This document shows, piece after piece, positions 6,696 to 13,255 of a DNA stretch of 13,255 bases. The notes beneath the pieces were generated by a model. That model was not told the DNA's origin, ran no database searches, and saw only the letters and a program-made list of their open reading frames with translations. The position numbers were made by a program, and so were the translations under genes. Location of the stretch: positions 1 through 13,255 of the forward strand of contig JAJXSZ010000044.1 of the NCBI GenBank assembly GCA_021784255.1, in the 5' to 3' direction. This DNA is from Pseudomonadota bacterium. Its GTDB lineage: Bacteria > Pseudomonadota > Alphaproteobacteria > Acetobacterales > Acetobacteraceae. Position 1 is the first letter of the stretch. Every line of letters begins with the position of its first letter.

Positions 6696-7972
6696 CATCG
6701 CTTGCGCCCGACGTGCTGGTCTGCGGCGGCGGGATGGCGGGTGTCGCGGCCGCGGTCGCCGCCGCGCGCGAGGGGGCCGAGGTGCTGCTCGTCGAGCGCT
6801 GGGGATTTCTTGGCGGCAGCGCGACGGCGGCGGCGGTGGGCCAGTTTGTCGGATGGGAGACGGCGGCGGGGCGACAGGTGGTCCAGGGCATCGCCGAGGA
6901 GATCGTGCGGCGGCTGGGCGAGCGCGGCGGTGCGCAGGGGCACCGGCATTTCATGATGTCCACCGGCCACCGGATGGACCACGTTCCCTACGATCCCGAG
7001 ATACTCAAGCTGGTGCTCGACGAGATCGTCTGCGAGGCGGGGGCGGCGCCGCTGTTCCAGGCGATGGTGTTGGCGGTGACCCGCAAGGGCAGGACGATCA
7101 CGGCGGTTGAGGTGCTGACCAAGGCCGGGCCGGTACGGGTTCAGCCACGCGCGGTCATCGACGCTTCCGGCGACCTCGATGTGCTGCACCGCGCCGGCGC
7201 CGCTTTCCTGCCGCTTGGTGACGACGAGGCGTTGCAGCCAGGAACGATGATGTTCCGTTTTGGTCCGATCGATGTCGACGTCTTCGAGGCGATCCCTGCC
7301 GAGGAGCGAGGGGCGTTGGCGCGGCGTGGATACGAGAGCGGCGCGCTGGCGCGCGCGGCGCTGCATGCGAGCATCATCCCGGGCACCCGCGACGGATGGT
7401 TCAACGTCAGCCGCGTTGCGGTCGACGCGACCGATCCCTTCGCGTTGAGCCGCGGCGAGATCGAGGGGCGGCGGCAGGCGGTCGCGGCGGCCGGTTACCT
7501 TCGCGACGCCGTTCCAGGTTGCGGTGGTGGGCGGCTGGTGGCGATTGCAGCCCAGCTCGGCATCCGCGAGAGCCGGCGGATCGCCGGGCGGTACGTGCTG
7601 ACCGGGGAGGATGTCAGAGCTGGGCGCCGGTTTGCTGATGTCATTGCGGTCGGGGCCTATCCGCTCGACATCCATCCGCCGGCGGGTGGTGGCCTCAGCT
7701 TTTCGACGCTTGGCGCCGATCATAGTTACGACATCCCGTTCCGCTCGCTGGTTCCCGAAGGGATGGACAACGCGCTCGTAGCGGGGCGCGGGATTTCCGC
7801 GACACATGAGGCGCATGCCTCGGTGCGCGTGATGCCGACCTGTATGGCAATCGGGCAGGCGGCCGGCAGCGCCGCAGCGGCGATGGTGCGGGCCAATGCG
7901 TCTGCCGGTGAGCTTGACGTCGCGGCGCTGCGCACGCGGCTCGCCGGCGCCGGGGCCTATCTCGCCGGCTGA
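6692..7972 (+). CDS. FAD-dependent oxidoreductase (FAD_oxidored-type flavoprotein)
   Basis: This 426-residue flavoprotein has an N-terminal FAD Rossmann motif CGGGMAGVAAAVAAAREG (11-28), then VLLVERWGFLGGSATAAAVG (31-50) with the GG-SAT phosphate-contact region. A second FAD-contact element, VIDASGDLDV, is at 155-164, and a C-terminal flavin segment runs from NALVAGRGISATHEAHASVRVMPTC to AIGQAAG (360-392). This layout matches the FAD-dependent oxidoreductase group that includes fumarate-reductase-like and thiazole-synthase-like proteins. Its reaction is not known to me. The start overlaps the MFS stop (ATGA at 6692-6695), so it is coupled to the transporter and probably acts on its cargo. No export signal is present. 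Its 3' end overlaps the convergent LysR gene by 16 bp. A longer open frame beginning at 6134 only shadows the MFS gene. Confidence 0.88.
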   Translation: MTSLAPDVLVCGGGMAGVAAAVAAAREGAEVLLVERWGFLGGSATAAAVGQFVGWETAAGRQVVQGIAEEIVRRLGERGGAQGHRHFMMSTGHRMDHVPYDPEILKLVLDEIVCEAGAAPLFQAMVLAVTRKGRTITAVEVLTKAGPVRVQPRAVIDASGDLDVLHRAGAAFLPLGDDEALQPGTMMFRFGPIDVDVFEAIPAEERGALARRGYESGALARAALHASIIPGTRDGWFNVSRVAVDATDPFALSRGEIEGRRQAVAAAGYLRDAVPGCGGGRLVAIAAQLGIRESRRIAGRYVLTGEDVRAGRRFADVIAVGAYPLDIHPPAGGGLSFSTLGADHSYDIPFRSLVPEGMDNALVAGRGISATHEAHASVRVMPTCMAIGQAAGSAAAAMVRANASAGELDVAALRTRLAGAGAYLAG

Positions 7973-8883
7973 TCGCCCGCTGCGGCGTGCTGCAACTCCG
8001 CGCAGACGAGTTCGCGCAGGCGCGTTGCGGCGGCGGGTGGCGGTGTCTGTGTGCTGGTCGCGCAGGTGATGGGAAATCGCGGCGACGCGTCGAGCGGGCG
8101 CGTGACGAGGCCGTGGTCGGCGTAGCTCGTGGCGGTGATGTCGTCGACGAAGCCGATGCCCATGCCGGCGCGTACCAGCGCGCAGGCGAGCTGGCCCGCG
8201 CGCACCTCGACCGAGACCAAAGGTTCGATCCCGTGCCGGGCGAGCCAGGTCCGGATCACCGCGCCCTGTGGGGTGTCGGGGGCGAACGTTACATGGCGTT
8301 GGCGCAGGATCTCGACGGGGTCCAGTTGCCGGCGCCGGAGCAACCGGTGGCGTGCGGGGAGGACGCAGACCATGCGCCATTCGCCAATTGCGGCCGTATC
8401 GAGCATCGGGTGTTGCAGCGGCACCGAGGAGAAGGCGATCTCCGCGCGCCCCGCGATCAGACGAGCGAGCATATCCGTGGCTGGTGCGACCTCGAGCGCC
8501 AGGCGCAGGTGGGGAAATTCTTCGGCTAGCCTCGCCATCGCGCGTGGCAGCACGACGAAGCCCATGTTGGGGCTGGTGAGGACGCGCAAGCGAACATCGG
8601 TCCCGTCGCGCAGACCCGCGGCGAGCGCCTGCACCGCCTCCACGCCCTCATAGACACGCTGCACCTCGCGGTAGAGCGAGCGTGCTTCCTCCGTTGCGGC
8701 GAGGCGGCCGTGGCGACGCTGGAACAGCATGACGCCGAGCCGGGACTCGATGTGGCGGATCATCCGCGTGATCCCGGGCTGAGAGACCCCCAGCGCGCGC
8801 GCCGCGCCGACGACGCTCCCCGTGAGCATGACGCTGCGGAACACTTCAATCTGGCGCAGGTTCAGAAGCGGACGGTTCGCCAT
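7957..8883 (-). CDS. LysR-family transcriptional regulator
   Basis: This 308-residue LysR-type regulator begins with LNLRQIEVFRSVM (7-19) and has the helix-turn-helix region GAARALGVSQPGITRMIRHIE (from 26), a linker helix, and a substrate-binding domain from about residue 95 to 290. It converges on the MFS/flavoprotein pair with overlapping 3' ends, so it is a natural candidate regulator for that pair. It is transcribed from the far side, so any control of the pair acts in trans on the 5220-5234 palindrome. The start at 8883 is the first ATG of the family-like sequence. Directly upstream of it is a perfect 8-bp inverted repeat (8893-8915). Effector and target are not readable from the sequence. 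Confidence 0.9.
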   Translation of the reverse strand: MANRPLLNLRQIEVFRSVMLTGSVVGAARALGVSQPGITRMIRHIESRLGVMLFQRRHGRLAATEEARSLYREVQRVYEGVEAVQALAAGLRDGTDVRLRVLTSPNMGFVVLPRAMARLAEEFPHLRLALEVAPATDMLARLIAGRAEIAFSSVPLQHPMLDTAAIGEWRMVCVLPARHRLLRRRQLDPVEILRQRHVTFAPDTPQGAVIRTWLARHGIEPLVSVEVRAGQLACALVRAGMGIGFVDDITATSYADHGLVTRPLDASPRFPITCATSTQTPPPAAATRLRELVCAELQHAAAGDQPAR

Positions 8884-8892
8884 AGCGGTCGG

Positions 8893-8915
8893 GCCTCGCC
8901 GGAACGTGGCGAGGC
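8893..8915. repeat. Inverted repeat GCCTCGCC-n7-GGCGAGGC upstream of the second LysR gene
   Basis: A perfect 8-bp stem with a 7-base loop lies 9 bp upstream of the LysR start codon at 8883, in its probable 5' untranslated region. It could be an RNA hairpin affecting translation initiation or part of an autoregulatory site. There is no T run, so it is not a terminator. The function is inferred. The repeat itself is seen directly. Confidence 0.5.
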
Positions 8916-8962
8916 AGGCGAGTAAGGCACGGCGGTAGCGGCGCCAAGCCCTTAGAGGGGCG

Positions 8963-8996
8963 TCCGGCCATAAAGAATCATCTGGCCGGATTTTTT
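8963..8996 (+). terminator. Rho-independent-type terminator on the + strand with no upstream + gene
   Basis: The stem TCCGGCCA (8963-8970) pairs perfectly with TGGCCGGA (8983-8990) across a 12-base loop and is followed directly by six Ts (8991-8996). This is the textbook intrinsic terminator form for rightward transcription. Nothing on the + strand upstream of it is a gene: the stretch to the left is the antisense of a LysR gene. It may insulate that gene from antisense transcription or be the leftover end of a lost gene or insertion sequence. Confidence 0.6.
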
Positions 8997-9055
8997 GCTC
9001 CGGAGAACATGGAAGTCAGAACAACTTGCCTCCGATCTGCCTGAGCCGGACCCTC

Positions 9056-9295
9056 TCAGGCTGCAGAAATGCGCGAGAACACGCGAGGCCGGCGCCAGCC
9101 GATGAGGCGGTTGTAGAGCGTCTTGTACGGGCCGTAGCCGTGGGGCGCGTCCTTCCACCGAAGGCCATGGCGGATGACGTAGACGATGCCGCTGATCACC
9201 CGCCGGTCATCCACGCGGCGCCGGCCACGCCAGCGGGCAAACAGCGGCGCCAGGCGGCGCATCTGCGGCGCCGACAACAGCAGAACGTCGGGCAT
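9056..9295 (-). pseudogene. IS5-family transposase, N-terminal fragment
   Basis: This 79-residue remnant matches the conserved N-terminal domain of IS5-family (IS427-like group) transposases. Visible family features are SAPQMRRLAPLF (8-19), RRVDDRRVISGIVYVIRHGL (26-45), RWKDAPHGYGPYKTLYNRLI (46-65) and RVFSRI (71-76). The ATG at 9295 gives the usual family N-terminus, although the frame is open to 9316. The frame stops at 9056-9058, before any DDE catalytic residue, so it cannot be an active transposase. Beyond the stop, about ten codons read EGPAQADRR, which might be decayed family sequence. No second half of the transposase is found nearby. I could not match terminal inverted repeats or target duplications convincingly. 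A CTAG at 9354-9357 near the presumed 5' end resembles IS5-group targets, but that is weak. Confidence 0.75.
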
Positions 9296-9316
9296 CGGGC
9301 GCCTCCCACGCTCCAC

Positions 9317-9502
9317 GGATCACGCCGCCCCCCGTCGCGTAAAGGGTCGTCACCCTAGGCCTGTCGCCGGCGCCGGAGACGGCTCATCCTGCGCAGTGGC
9401 TGGGGCACAGCCGGCGACGGAGGCCCTCCGCTCGGGCACATGAGGGTCTCCGTTGACCGACCTCGGGACAACTCAAAGTAATGCCCGCTCGGAGAGCCGC
9501 GC
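9317..9502. other. Non-coding spacer between the transposase remnant and the binding-protein gene
   Basis: No gene seen in these 186 bp. The region has a 9-bp inverted repeat, GTCGCCGGC (9363-9371) with GCCGGCGAC (9410-9418), and a small hairpin CGGAG-gcc-CTCCG (9418-9430). Neither has a T tail on the minus strand, so a terminator for the leftward binding-protein gene is uncertain. Permease and ATPase genes normally follow such a binding protein on this side, and none are present. Confidence 0.5.
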
Positions 9503-11137
9503 CTATTTGACGACAATATTCTGCAGCACGAGGGTGGAGTCCGAGCGGACGGTGCCGCTGACCTTGGTTGTGCTGCCCCAGCTCAGCATCGGCTGGAATA
9601 GGAACACGGCATACACGTCATCACGCCCGATCGTGAGTCCTTGCTTGTACAGCGCCTCACGCTTAGCCGGATTGAATGTCACTTCAAGCTCGCGGGCGAT
9701 ATGATCCAGTTGGTCGTTGTGCCAGAGCGCCCAGTTGAAGAAGCCCTCACCTGCCTTGGGGTTGCGCGTCATCATTTCCGAGACGAAAGCATCTTGCGCG
9801 TCCCAACTACTTGCCACCCCAATCAGGTGAAAGCTCGACGTCGGCCCATTGACCAGCATGCGCGCAAACTGGGGCCAGACCATGTCGTTCACCCGCACCT
9901 CGATGCCGATGCGCCCGAGCATGCCAGCGACCGCACGGCAGACATCTTCCGCGGAGGGGTAGCGCTCCGTCGGACAATTCAGCTGAGTGATGAAGCCGTT
10001 GGGATATCCGGCCTGGGCCAGAAGCGCCTTGGCGTGCGCGGGATCGAATGGCCAGTGCTTGTCTAGCGCTGCGTCGTATCCGCCCGTCCCCGGCAACGCC
10101 GGAATACCCACGACACGTCCGTTGCCATGCAAGATGCGGCTGATGATCAGCGGCACATTAATTGCCTGCGCGATCGCCATGCGCACGCGCGTGTCCTTGA
10201 ACGGATTGGCTTTCAATGGCTTGCCTGATTTGTCCCAGACATCGAGCGCCACATCCCGCGTGCCATCCATCTCCAGCTGCATCCACAGCATCTGAGGCAC
10301 CTGATGCAGCGCGAAGCCCGGCGTCGTCTTGACGCGGTTTATGTCGTTGAGCGGCACGTCGATGACCAGGTCCACCTGCCCGGAGAGCAGCGCGGCAACC
10401 CGCGTGGCAGCCTCGCCGATCGGCAAGTAGGTTGCTTGCGTTACATTGCCCTTGGCAGTCCCCCAGTAACCAGGAAACCGATCGAGCACCGTCCGCACGC
10501 CGGGGTCCTGCTCTTTCAGCATGTAGGGGCCGGTGCCGTCGGCGTGGCGAACCGAATAGGCCTCAGAACCCTTGGCGCCGAGATTGGGGATGTTCTGCAG
10601 GCCGTGCGCGAGCGACCAGGCCTTTGACATGATGAACATGCGCGCCATCTTCGCCGGCAGGATTGGATCCGGGGCCTTGGACACAACGTCGATCGTGAGA
10701 GGATCGATGACCTTCACATCGGCGATGTGGCCGAACAGCGACGAGTAATAGCCGCTGCCCCGTTCGCGCATGATCGAGAATGCGACGTCATCGGCCGTCA
10801 GCGGTGAGCCGTCGTGAAATTTGACGCCCGGCCGCAGATGGAAGCGCCAAGTATTGCTGCCCTCGCGCTCCCACGAGGTCGCCAGGCCAGGCACCGGCTG
10901 CATTGTGTCGGACAGCCCAACCAGGCTGTCATAGACCTCGCGCAGTACGGCCACAGTCGCGAAATCGTTGGTGCCGTCGGGGTCGAAGGTGAGTGGGGGC
11001 GACGCGCCGGCATAGCGAAGGCTCGCCGCGCCTGCGGGGGTGGTCACGGCAACAGCGGCGCCCAGAGCCGCCAGCAGCCAGCCGCGGCGCACGGCCAGCT
11101 GGGCGGCCATCTGGATTGACCGGGACATCTTGCTCAT
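9503..11137 (-). CDS. ABC transporter substrate-binding protein, family 5 (DppA/OppA/NikA type)
   Basis: This 544-residue periplasmic solute receptor carries an N-terminal signal peptide: a basic start (VRRGW, 16-20), a hydrophobic core LLAALGAAVAV (21-31) and a probable cleavage near AGAA (35-38). The mature part has the family-5 hallmark WRFHLRPGVKFHDGSPLTADDVAFS (from residue 97), followed by the long two-lobed domain. Length and motif fit receptors for peptides, opines, glutathione or nickel, and the ligand cannot be read. I chose the ATG at 11137 because a G-rich ribosome site (GGGGGGAA, about 11145-11152) precedes it and the signal peptide starts properly. The frame extends 23 codons further upstream without support. 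There are no transporter permeases beside it. Its promoter region carries the palindrome TTTGATCAAA, shared with the deacylase/hydrolase promoter. Confidence 0.9.
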   Translation of the reverse strand: MSKMSRSIQMAAQLAVRRGWLLAALGAAVAVTTPAGAASLRYAGASPPLTFDPDGTNDFATVAVLREVYDSLVGLSDTMQPVPGLATSWEREGSNTWRFHLRPGVKFHDGSPLTADDVAFSIMRERGSGYYSSLFGHIADVKVIDPLTIDVVSKAPDPILPAKMARMFIMSKAWSLAHGLQNIPNLGAKGSEAYSVRHADGTGPYMLKEQDPGVRTVLDRFPGYWGTAKGNVTQATYLPIGEAATRVAALLSGQVDLVIDVPLNDINRVKTTPGFALHQVPQMLWMQLEMDGTRDVALDVWDKSGKPLKANPFKDTRVRMAIAQAINVPLIISRILHGNGRVVGIPALPGTGGYDAALDKHWPFDPAHAKALLAQAGYPNGFITQLNCPTERYPSAEDVCRAVAGMLGRIGIEVRVNDMVWPQFARMLVNGPTSSFHLIGVASSWDAQDAFVSEMMTRNPKAGEGFFNWALWHNDQLDHIARELEVTFNPAKREALYKQGLTIGRDDVYAVFLFQPMLSWGSTTKVSGTVRSDSTLVLQNIVVK

Positions 11138-11185
11138 CGGTTTTGTTCCCCCCGCGATGAGGCGCTTTTCGCGCCGGCTGTCGGA

Positions 11186-11195
11186 TTTGATCATG
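11186..11195. promoter_or_regulatory. Degenerate copy of the palindrome, TTTGATCATG
   Basis: Eight of ten bases match TTTGATCAAA. It is 31 bp, about three helical turns, from the perfect copy at 11217-11226 and on the same face of the DNA, between that copy and the binding-protein start. It could be a secondary operator for cooperative binding or loop formation. Weak on its own, supported by the phasing. Confidence 0.4.
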
Positions 11196-11216
11196 CACGC
11201 TAACAACGAGCGATCA

Positions 11217-11226
11217 TTTGATCAAA
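11217..11226. promoter_or_regulatory. Operator-like palindrome TTTGATCAAA upstream of the binding-protein gene
   Basis: A perfect 10-bp palindrome whose arms extend to an 18-bp near-palindrome ATCATTTGATCAAACGAT (11213-11230), with one mismatched pair. It lies 80 bp upstream of the start at 11137, in the 117-bp gap after the deacylase stop. The same core sits in the divergent deacylase/hydrolase promoter at 12402-12411. Such symmetry suits a dimeric helix-turn-helix regulator, for example GntR-like. The spacing excludes a standard FNR box (TTGAT-N4-ATCAA). Confidence 0.6.
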
Positions 11227-11254
11227 CGATTTTTCAGGTGCGATCCACCCGATT

Positions 11255-12376
11255 TCAGTAGTGCTTGGGGTCGACCAGCGGCACCGGGCCGGCGATCTTG
11301 GCCACGACATCGTCGGGCCGCACAAGCATCGTGTGGCGCCGGCAGAACAGCACGCCATCGGTGCCGCTCTTCACCTGCGTGCGACTGTGCCGCGGTTCCG
11401 CGGCGGCGGGATCGACGATCTCGGCGATCACCTGCCCCTGTGCGATGCGCTCGCCGAGCTCGGCATGATAGACGACGACGCCCGTGCCCTTGGCGCGCAC
11501 GAACTCTACGCCCTCGAAGCGTGTCGGCTCGGCGGCAAGTTCCGGCTGTGCGCCGGCATCACCCGCAACCGCGCCGCAGCGCCGCAGCATCGCAAGCAAT
11601 CCGTCGGCGTCGCGTTCGACTTGCGCCGCGTCGATCGAGGCCACCCCACGCATTTCCAGCGTGACGCTGAGGCACCCTTGTGGGATTGCCGCGCGCCCCG
11701 CGAAATGCTGGCGCAACATATGCCAGGGCCGGCTGCATGCCGTGTCGAACAGCGGAGGATAGTCGGCGTAGAAGATCAACTCCGGCGCTACATCCGCCAC
11801 CAGCTCGCGTGCCTGCCCGACGGTCCAGGGCGCGAGCACCGCGGCGAACATCGCATCCTCCTCGGTGTGCAGGTCGAACACGCGGTCAGCATCGATCGCC
11901 AGGCGCAACAACGTGAGGCGCAAAGCCTCCAGCTCCGTGCGCGGCGCCCGCGCGGCGATCTCCGCCAGGAATGCCGCGCGGATCGTGGTGATGTCGGACA
12001 CGTCGCCGCGCAGCCTGCCATCCAGCCGCGATGCCGCGAGCGGCCCCAGGTCGAGGAAGCCGCGGTTGAAATTGGCGCCGCTGTCGAGCCCGTATCGCCC
12101 GATCGGCACGCCGAGCACGTGATCGCCGAGCCCGATCGGGTTGGCGTAGGGCACGACGACCACCTCGCCCGGAATCTCACCGGCGGCGTCGAGCGGCGCG
12201 AGGCGGCGCAGGAGCGCGTCGAGTACCACGATCCCCGGCACTTCGTTGGCGTGCAAGGCAGCCTGGAAATAGACCTTTGGCCTGGCGCCTGGCTGCCCGA
12301 AGCGATGCACCACCAGGCTGCGCTGGGTACCCGGCGTCTGCGGCGGGAGGGGGATGGTCTCTACACGGTGCGTCAC
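11255..12376 (-). CDS. M14-type zinc deacylase (succinylglutamate desuccinylase/aspartoacylase family)
   Basis: This 373-residue cytoplasmic zinc hydrolase should remove an acyl group from an amine or amino acid (AstE, aspartoacylase and DoeB are family members). Metal ligands are H42 and E45 (HANE) and H170 (DLHTEED). The substrate-carboxylate segment NFNR is at 102-105 and the catalytic glutamate is E241 in SVTLEMRG. The last 85 or so residues form a beta-rich barrel-like domain with ELGERIAQGQVIAEIVDP, as in this family. I prefer the GTG start at 12376 because GGCGGAG lies 6 bp before it. A TTG at 12391 would add five residues with no ribosome site. The gene shares a promoter region with the divergent alpha/beta hydrolase gene and is followed, same strand, by the binding-protein gene. 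It probably deacylates an imported N-acyl compound. The substrate is unknown. Confidence 0.9.
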   Translation of the reverse strand: MTHRVETIPLPPQTPGTQRSLVVHRFGQPGARPKVYFQAALHANEVPGIVVLDALLRRLAPLDAAGEIPGEVVVVPYANPIGLGDHVLGVPIGRYGLDSGANFNRGFLDLGPLAASRLDGRLRGDVSDITTIRAAFLAEIAARAPRTELEALRLTLLRLAIDADRVFDLHTEEDAMFAAVLAPWTVGQARELVADVAPELIFYADYPPLFDTACSRPWHMLRQHFAGRAAIPQGCLSVTLEMRGVASIDAAQVERDADGLLAMLRRCGAVAGDAGAQPELAAEPTRFEGVEFVRAKGTGVVVYHAELGERIAQGQVIAEIVDPAAAEPRHSRTQVKSGTDGVLFCRRHTMLVRPDDVVAKIAGPVPLVDPKHY

Positions 12377-12401
12377 AATCGGCTCCGCCAAAGCTTGATG
12401 G

Positions 12402-12411
12402 TTTGATCAAA
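12402..12411. promoter_or_regulatory. Operator-like palindrome TTTGATCAAA in the divergent deacylase/hydrolase promoter
   Basis: A second perfect copy of the 10-bp palindrome found at 11217-11226. The flanks also agree in the form AT-NN-TTTGATCAAA-NN-AT (12398-12415). It lies 26 bp from the GTG start of the deacylase and 56 bp from the ATG of the hydrolase, so one site could control both directions. Two identical AT-rich copies in front of functionally linked genes in GC-rich DNA make chance unlikely. The cognate regulator is not in the window. Confidence 0.65.
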
Positions 12412-12466
12412 AGATCAGATACTCGATCCCGACATCCGTCAATCCACAGATCACGAAGACCCTTGC

Positions 12467-13255
12467 ATGCCTGATGTCCCTCCGCCTTCACCGCGACCGG
12501 GTATCGATGCGCTGTGCCTGGATGCGCCGCAGCCCGCCTTCGAGGGCCGTTCCTTCGGTGGCGTGGGGCCCTATGAGTGGGTGCGCGGCACGGCGGTCTG
12601 CAGCGTCGATCCCGACCATCCGCAGAACCAGGGCATCGTGCTGCTGGCCCAGGCACCGCGCGACGGCCGCGGTTACGTCACCTGTGACTGCGACATCGAG
12701 ATCCTGCGCCCTGTCGATCCTGCGCGAGGCAATGGCTGGTTGCTTTACGACGTGCTCAACCGCGGCACCAAGCGAGCGGTGCACCGCATCAACGGCGGGG
12801 TCGAGTCCAACAACCCCACGACGCCGGCGGAGGCGGGTACCGGCTTCCTGATGCGCCAGGGATTCACCGTTGTCTGGAGCGGCTGGCAGGCGGACCTGCC
12901 CGCCGGACTCATGGGTGCGCGCCTGCCGATCGCCACCGGCGCCGCCGGCCCGCTCACCGGCTTGAGCCGGGAGGAGTTCATCCTCGACCTGCCGGCCCCC
13001 AAGCGAGCCGATGGCATCGAGGAGTTGGCGCCCGATCGCTTCGTCTATCACCTCGCTTACCCGGCCGCCGATATCAATGATGGCTCAGCGCGGCTGACGA
13101 TCCGGCAGAACGAGGCGGATGACCGTGCCGAGGTTCCAGCGGGTCAATGGCGCCATCTCGACGCCAGGCGCATCGAGATCAACCATGCTCTTCCGGGCAC
13201 GTTCGATCGCGGCGCCATCTGGGAGTTCATCTACCGGGCCCGCGACCCCGCGGTG
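12467..13255 (+). CDS. Alpha/beta-hydrolase-domain protein, N-terminal part (3' end outside window)
   Basis: The frame is open from the ATG at 12467 to the window end (263 codons, no stop). The translation has the features of the large proteins annotated 'alpha/beta hydrolase domain-containing': FEGRSFGGVGPYEWVRG (25-41), EILRPVDPARGNG (78-90), LLYDVLNRGTKRA (92-104) and GFLMRQGFTVVWSGWQAD (126-143). Family members are usually over 500 residues, so the nucleophile-elbow serine should lie beyond the window and catalysis cannot be checked here. There is no clear signal peptide, as the first 20 residues are proline-rich and not hydrophobic. The ribosome site is weak (GAAG at 12455-12458). The gene diverges from the deacylase across a 90-bp region containing TTTGATCAAA, so the two hydrolases are probably co-regulated. 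Confidence 0.85.
   Translation, partial: MPDVPPPSPRPGIDALCLDAPQPAFEGRSFGGVGPYEWVRGTAVCSVDPDHPQNQGIVLLAQAPRDGRGYVTCDCDIEILRPVDPARGNGWLLYDVLNRGTKRAVHRINGGVESNNPTTPAEAGTGFLMRQGFTVVWSGWQADLPAGLMGARLPIATGAAGPLTGLSREEFILDLPAPKRADGIEELAPDRFVYHLAYPAADINDGSARLTIRQNEADDRAEVPAGQWRHLDARRIEINHALPGTFDRGAIWEFIYRARDPAV

Noticed and set aside
6470..8380. A 636-codon minus-strand frame and other long frames across the MFS/flavoprotein region
   Set aside because: Shadow frames of the real genes on the + strand and of the LysR gene; no recognisable domains.
8952..9158. A 68-codon minus-strand frame overlapping the transposase remnant
   Set aside because: It is the remnant read in the wrong frame and shows no transposase-like sequence. 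I considered it as a frameshifted continuation and found no DDE motif.
8951..9357. A MITE-like unit bounded by TTAG (8952-8955) and CTAG (9354-9357) with internal IS5 sequence
   Set aside because: The two ends next to these tetramers do not align well enough as inverted repeats, so the boundaries cannot be supported by eye.
11261..12406. A 381-codon + strand frame opposite the deacylase
   Set aside because: It mirrors the deacylase almost exactly and has no motifs, while the minus-strand frame has all zinc ligands.
12396..12416. FNR/CRP-type box around TTGAT and ATCAA
   Set aside because: Half-sites are not separated by the required four bases. The compact TTTGATCAAA palindrome explains the symmetry better.

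Overview
The window looks like high-GC alphaproteobacterial DNA. GC-rich third codon positions give long shadow frames on both strands, and the catabolic gene content and the IS5-type remnant fit Rhodospirillales/Acetobacteraceae or a related soil or plant-associated group. The taxonomic call is an inference from style, not a match. There are no rRNA, tRNA, CRISPR or phage genes. It is an accessory catabolic region: uptake systems, flavoenzymes, hydrolases and LysR regulators, split into three modules.

Module 1 (1-5048): the end of a polar amino-acid ABC permease is translationally coupled (ATGA) to its ATPase. A convergent LysR regulator follows, and divergent from that regulator is a tightly overlapping three-gene cassette: a small [2Fe-2S] protein, an FAD/NAD(P) oxidoreductase with a BFD-type iron-sulfur tail, and a DAO-family FAD oxidoreductase. 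This is the architecture of opine oxidases (OoxAB/NoxAB type), D-hydroxyproline dehydrogenase and HcnABC. With an amino-acid ABC transporter and an OccR-like regulator beside it, the likely job is import and oxidative opening of an opine, imino acid or secondary amine. The substrate is unknown.

Module 2 (5049-8883): a 288-bp leader carries a perfect 7-1-7 palindrome of the LysR operator form ATAA-N7-TTAT. It precedes an AAHS-type MFS transporter coupled by ATGA to an FAD-dependent oxidoreductase. A second LysR gene converges on the latter with a 16-bp tail overlap.

Module 3 (8884-13255): a scar region with a plus-strand terminator-like hairpin that serves no visible gene and an IS5-family transposase fragment. 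After it come an orphan family-5 (peptide/opine-type) ABC substrate-binding protein, an M14-type zinc deacylase (AstE/aspartoacylase family), and, divergent from the deacylase, the 5' part of a large alpha/beta-hydrolase-domain protein that runs off the window. The same 10-bp palindrome TTTGATCAAA lies in front of the binding-protein gene and in the divergent deacylase/hydrolase promoter, which ties the three genes into one small regulon. The regulator is not in the window. The most plausible reading is import and hydrolysis of an N-acylated or ester-type compound.
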